Positions 63,138-64,000 of a stretch of 64,000 nucleotides of DNA are shown piece by piece. Both the position numbers and the translations under genes were made by a program. The stretch is taken from NCBI RefSeq assembly GCF_039602135.1, contig NZ_CP125942.1, positions 3,224,001 through 3,288,000 of the forward strand. Direction: 5' to 3'. Each line of letters starts with the position of its first letter. The first letter of the stretch is position 1. The notes below the pieces were generated by a model. The model made no database searches and was not told where the DNA came from. It saw only the letters and a program-made list of their open reading frames with translations. The DNA comes from Glutamicibacter sp. B1 (GTDB lineage Bacteria; Actinomycetota; Actinomycetes; Actinomycetales; Micrococcaceae).

Positions 63138-64000
63138 TTAGAGTTTCCGCACGGCGTCCGCCAGCAGTTGTCCATAAGCGGCGCCACCGTGGGGTCCAGG
63201 ATGAATGTCATCACGAGCCATGTCATCAACGGTGGGAGCAGTCCGGTCCCACTCAACAATGTGAGTCCTGGAATCTGACTCGGCCGCAGCGCGCAGGCTG
63301 TCATTAACATGGCTGATCCACTGCCGTGGTGCCGAGGCGGTAATCAGCAACAGTTCACGCTTGGCTCCGATCACTGACCGGATCTGCTCTAGTGTTCCAG
63401 CTGGTACATCGCCATTGGTACCCAGACCCACCACTACCACCTTGCGCAGTTCACCGGCGCCTTTCAGCTCGCGCAGTCGTGCCGGTGCATCCCAGATCTG
63501 CGCCCCGACCGAGGCATGAATCGAAATCCCTGGCAGCTTTTTGAGCATTTGTGGCGATGAAGCCAGCATGACCGAATCCCCCAACGCCGTCACGTCTCGA
63601 CCGGTATATTTTCTTGGCGCAGTATCATTTTTCGACGGCTTCTTTGTCGAGTTGTCGCGCTGTGCATCATTTGTTGTCTGCGGCTGTTGTTCTTCAACCA
63701 CCGGAGCCTTCGCTTCTTCGTCCAAGGCAATCTGGGCCAGGGCCAGCTGTTGTTCCAACTGGCCCTGAGCTGGCGAAGCCATCAGTACGGAGGCAGCACA
63801 CAGCGGTACGAGCACCAAGGCTAAGAGCGTGGCCACCGCGCCGAAGCTTCTCGTGGCACCATTCCAAACCTGCATGATTCTGCCGGCAATGTTCTTGGCC
63901 CACCGGCTCAAGGTGAGTGTGAAACCATGCTGCAAGATGGGCTGCTCGACAAACTGCCACGATAGTTGGGCCCCCAGAAAAATCAACGGGATGACACACA
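63138..64000 (-). CDS. Acyltransferase-3/SGNH protein, C-terminal part (runs off right edge)
   Basis: The frame is open to the right edge: the last membrane segment reads FLGAQLSWQFVEQPILQ, typical of the end of an acyltransferase-3 (OafA-like) domain, preceded in frame by VIPL. It continues with a further transmembrane segment (VATLLALVLVPLCAASVLMA), a polar linker (PVVEEQQPQTTNDAQRDNST), and an SGNH hydrolase domain: DVTALGDSVMLASSPQML (block I), VVVGLGTNGDVPAGTLEQ (block III) and ARDDIHPGPHGGAAYGQ (Asp-His block V). Such proteins acetylate exported cell-surface polysaccharides. The start lies beyond 64000; it is convergent with the betaine operon. Confidence 0.9.
   Translation of the reverse strand, partial: CVIPLIFLGAQLSWQFVEQPILQHGFTLTLSRWAKNIAGRIMQVWNGATRSFGAVATLLALVLVPLCAASVLMASPAQGQLEQQLALAQIALDEEAKAPVVEEQQPQTTNDAQRDNSTKKPSKNDTAPRKYTGRDVTALGDSVMLASSPQMLKKLPGISIHASVGAQIWDAPARLRELKGAGELRKVVVVGLGTNGDVPAGTLEQIRSVIGAKRELLLITASAPRQWISHVNDSLRAAAESDSRTHIVEWDRTAPTVDDMARDDIHPGPHGGAAYGQLLADAVRKL

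Overview
The window reads as chromosome of a high-GC actinobacterium of the Micrococcaceae (Arthrobacter or Glutamicibacter type). The dimethylglycine oxidase (60477-62996) is strikingly like the Arthrobacter globiformis enzyme as I recall it, starts are preceded by AGGAG-type ribosome sites, and several proteins (DUF4383, PRC-barrel/DUF2382, KimA-like permease, MHS transporter) are of kinds common there. Base composition is mosaic by eye: about 3-10.3 kb and 36-52 kb are very GC-rich, with long spurious antisense frames, while about 10.3-36 kb and the first 3 kb are clearly less so. No tRNA, rRNA, CRISPR array or complete insertion sequence was seen.

Layout. 1-2.9 kb: a PLD-domain/DEAD-box helicase running off the left edge, divergent from a GIY-YIG protein; possibly a nucleic-acid defence pair. 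3-10 kb: housekeeping and stress genes (SRPBCC, GNAT, YbdK-type ligase, PRC-barrel/DUF2382, DUF4383, PfpI) and an MHS transporter interrupted by two in-frame amber codons. At 10.31 kb the 3' ends of a tctA gene and an iclR regulator meet at a 16-bp palindrome, a clear deletion or insertion scar. 10.7-15.8 kb: KdpE and a shortened KdpD divergent from a KimA-type permease, with an 11-bp tandem repeat between them, probably a potassium module.

16.3-22.3 kb: a LacI regulator divergent from a five-gene operon (asparaginase-type amidohydrolase, NodB/PuuE-fold hydrolase, MFS importer, two SDR dehydrogenases) with a CACAAACG/TTTGTG operator; it looks like an undescribed catabolic pathway. 22.7-28.4 kb: a PAP2-diacylglycerol kinase fusion and a tightly coupled trio SbnA-like enzyme / FAD-NAD(P)-binding protein / Y4yA-type PLP enzyme, a small-molecule pathway of unknown product. 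28.6-32.8 kb: SnoaL-like plus NCS1 permease, divergent from an XRE-cupin regulator / B3-4 protein / EamA exporter operon. 32.9-35.7 kb is a decay zone: an IS110 remnant, a fatty-acid desaturase with three lesions, and a ferredoxin missing two cluster cysteines.

36-50.9 kb: an APC permease; an arsenic operon (acr3-arsC-arsO divergent from arsR); a GMC dehydrogenase with its Gdh3-like small subunit, an SDR, an IclR regulator and an ABM monooxygenase; two CNNM/CorC-like membrane proteins; a membrane-anchored glycerophosphodiester phosphodiesterase; and a lipoprotein. 51.2-63 kb: glycine betaine use: purU, a GntR regulator, a BCCT transporter, glutathione-independent formaldehyde dehydrogenase, a LysR regulator, the Rieske betaine monooxygenase GbcA/GbcB and dimethylglycine oxidase. 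Together they would import betaine and demethylate it to sarcosine while disposing of formaldehyde and C1-folate; no sarcosine oxidase is in the window. The right edge cuts an acyltransferase-3/SGNH protein.
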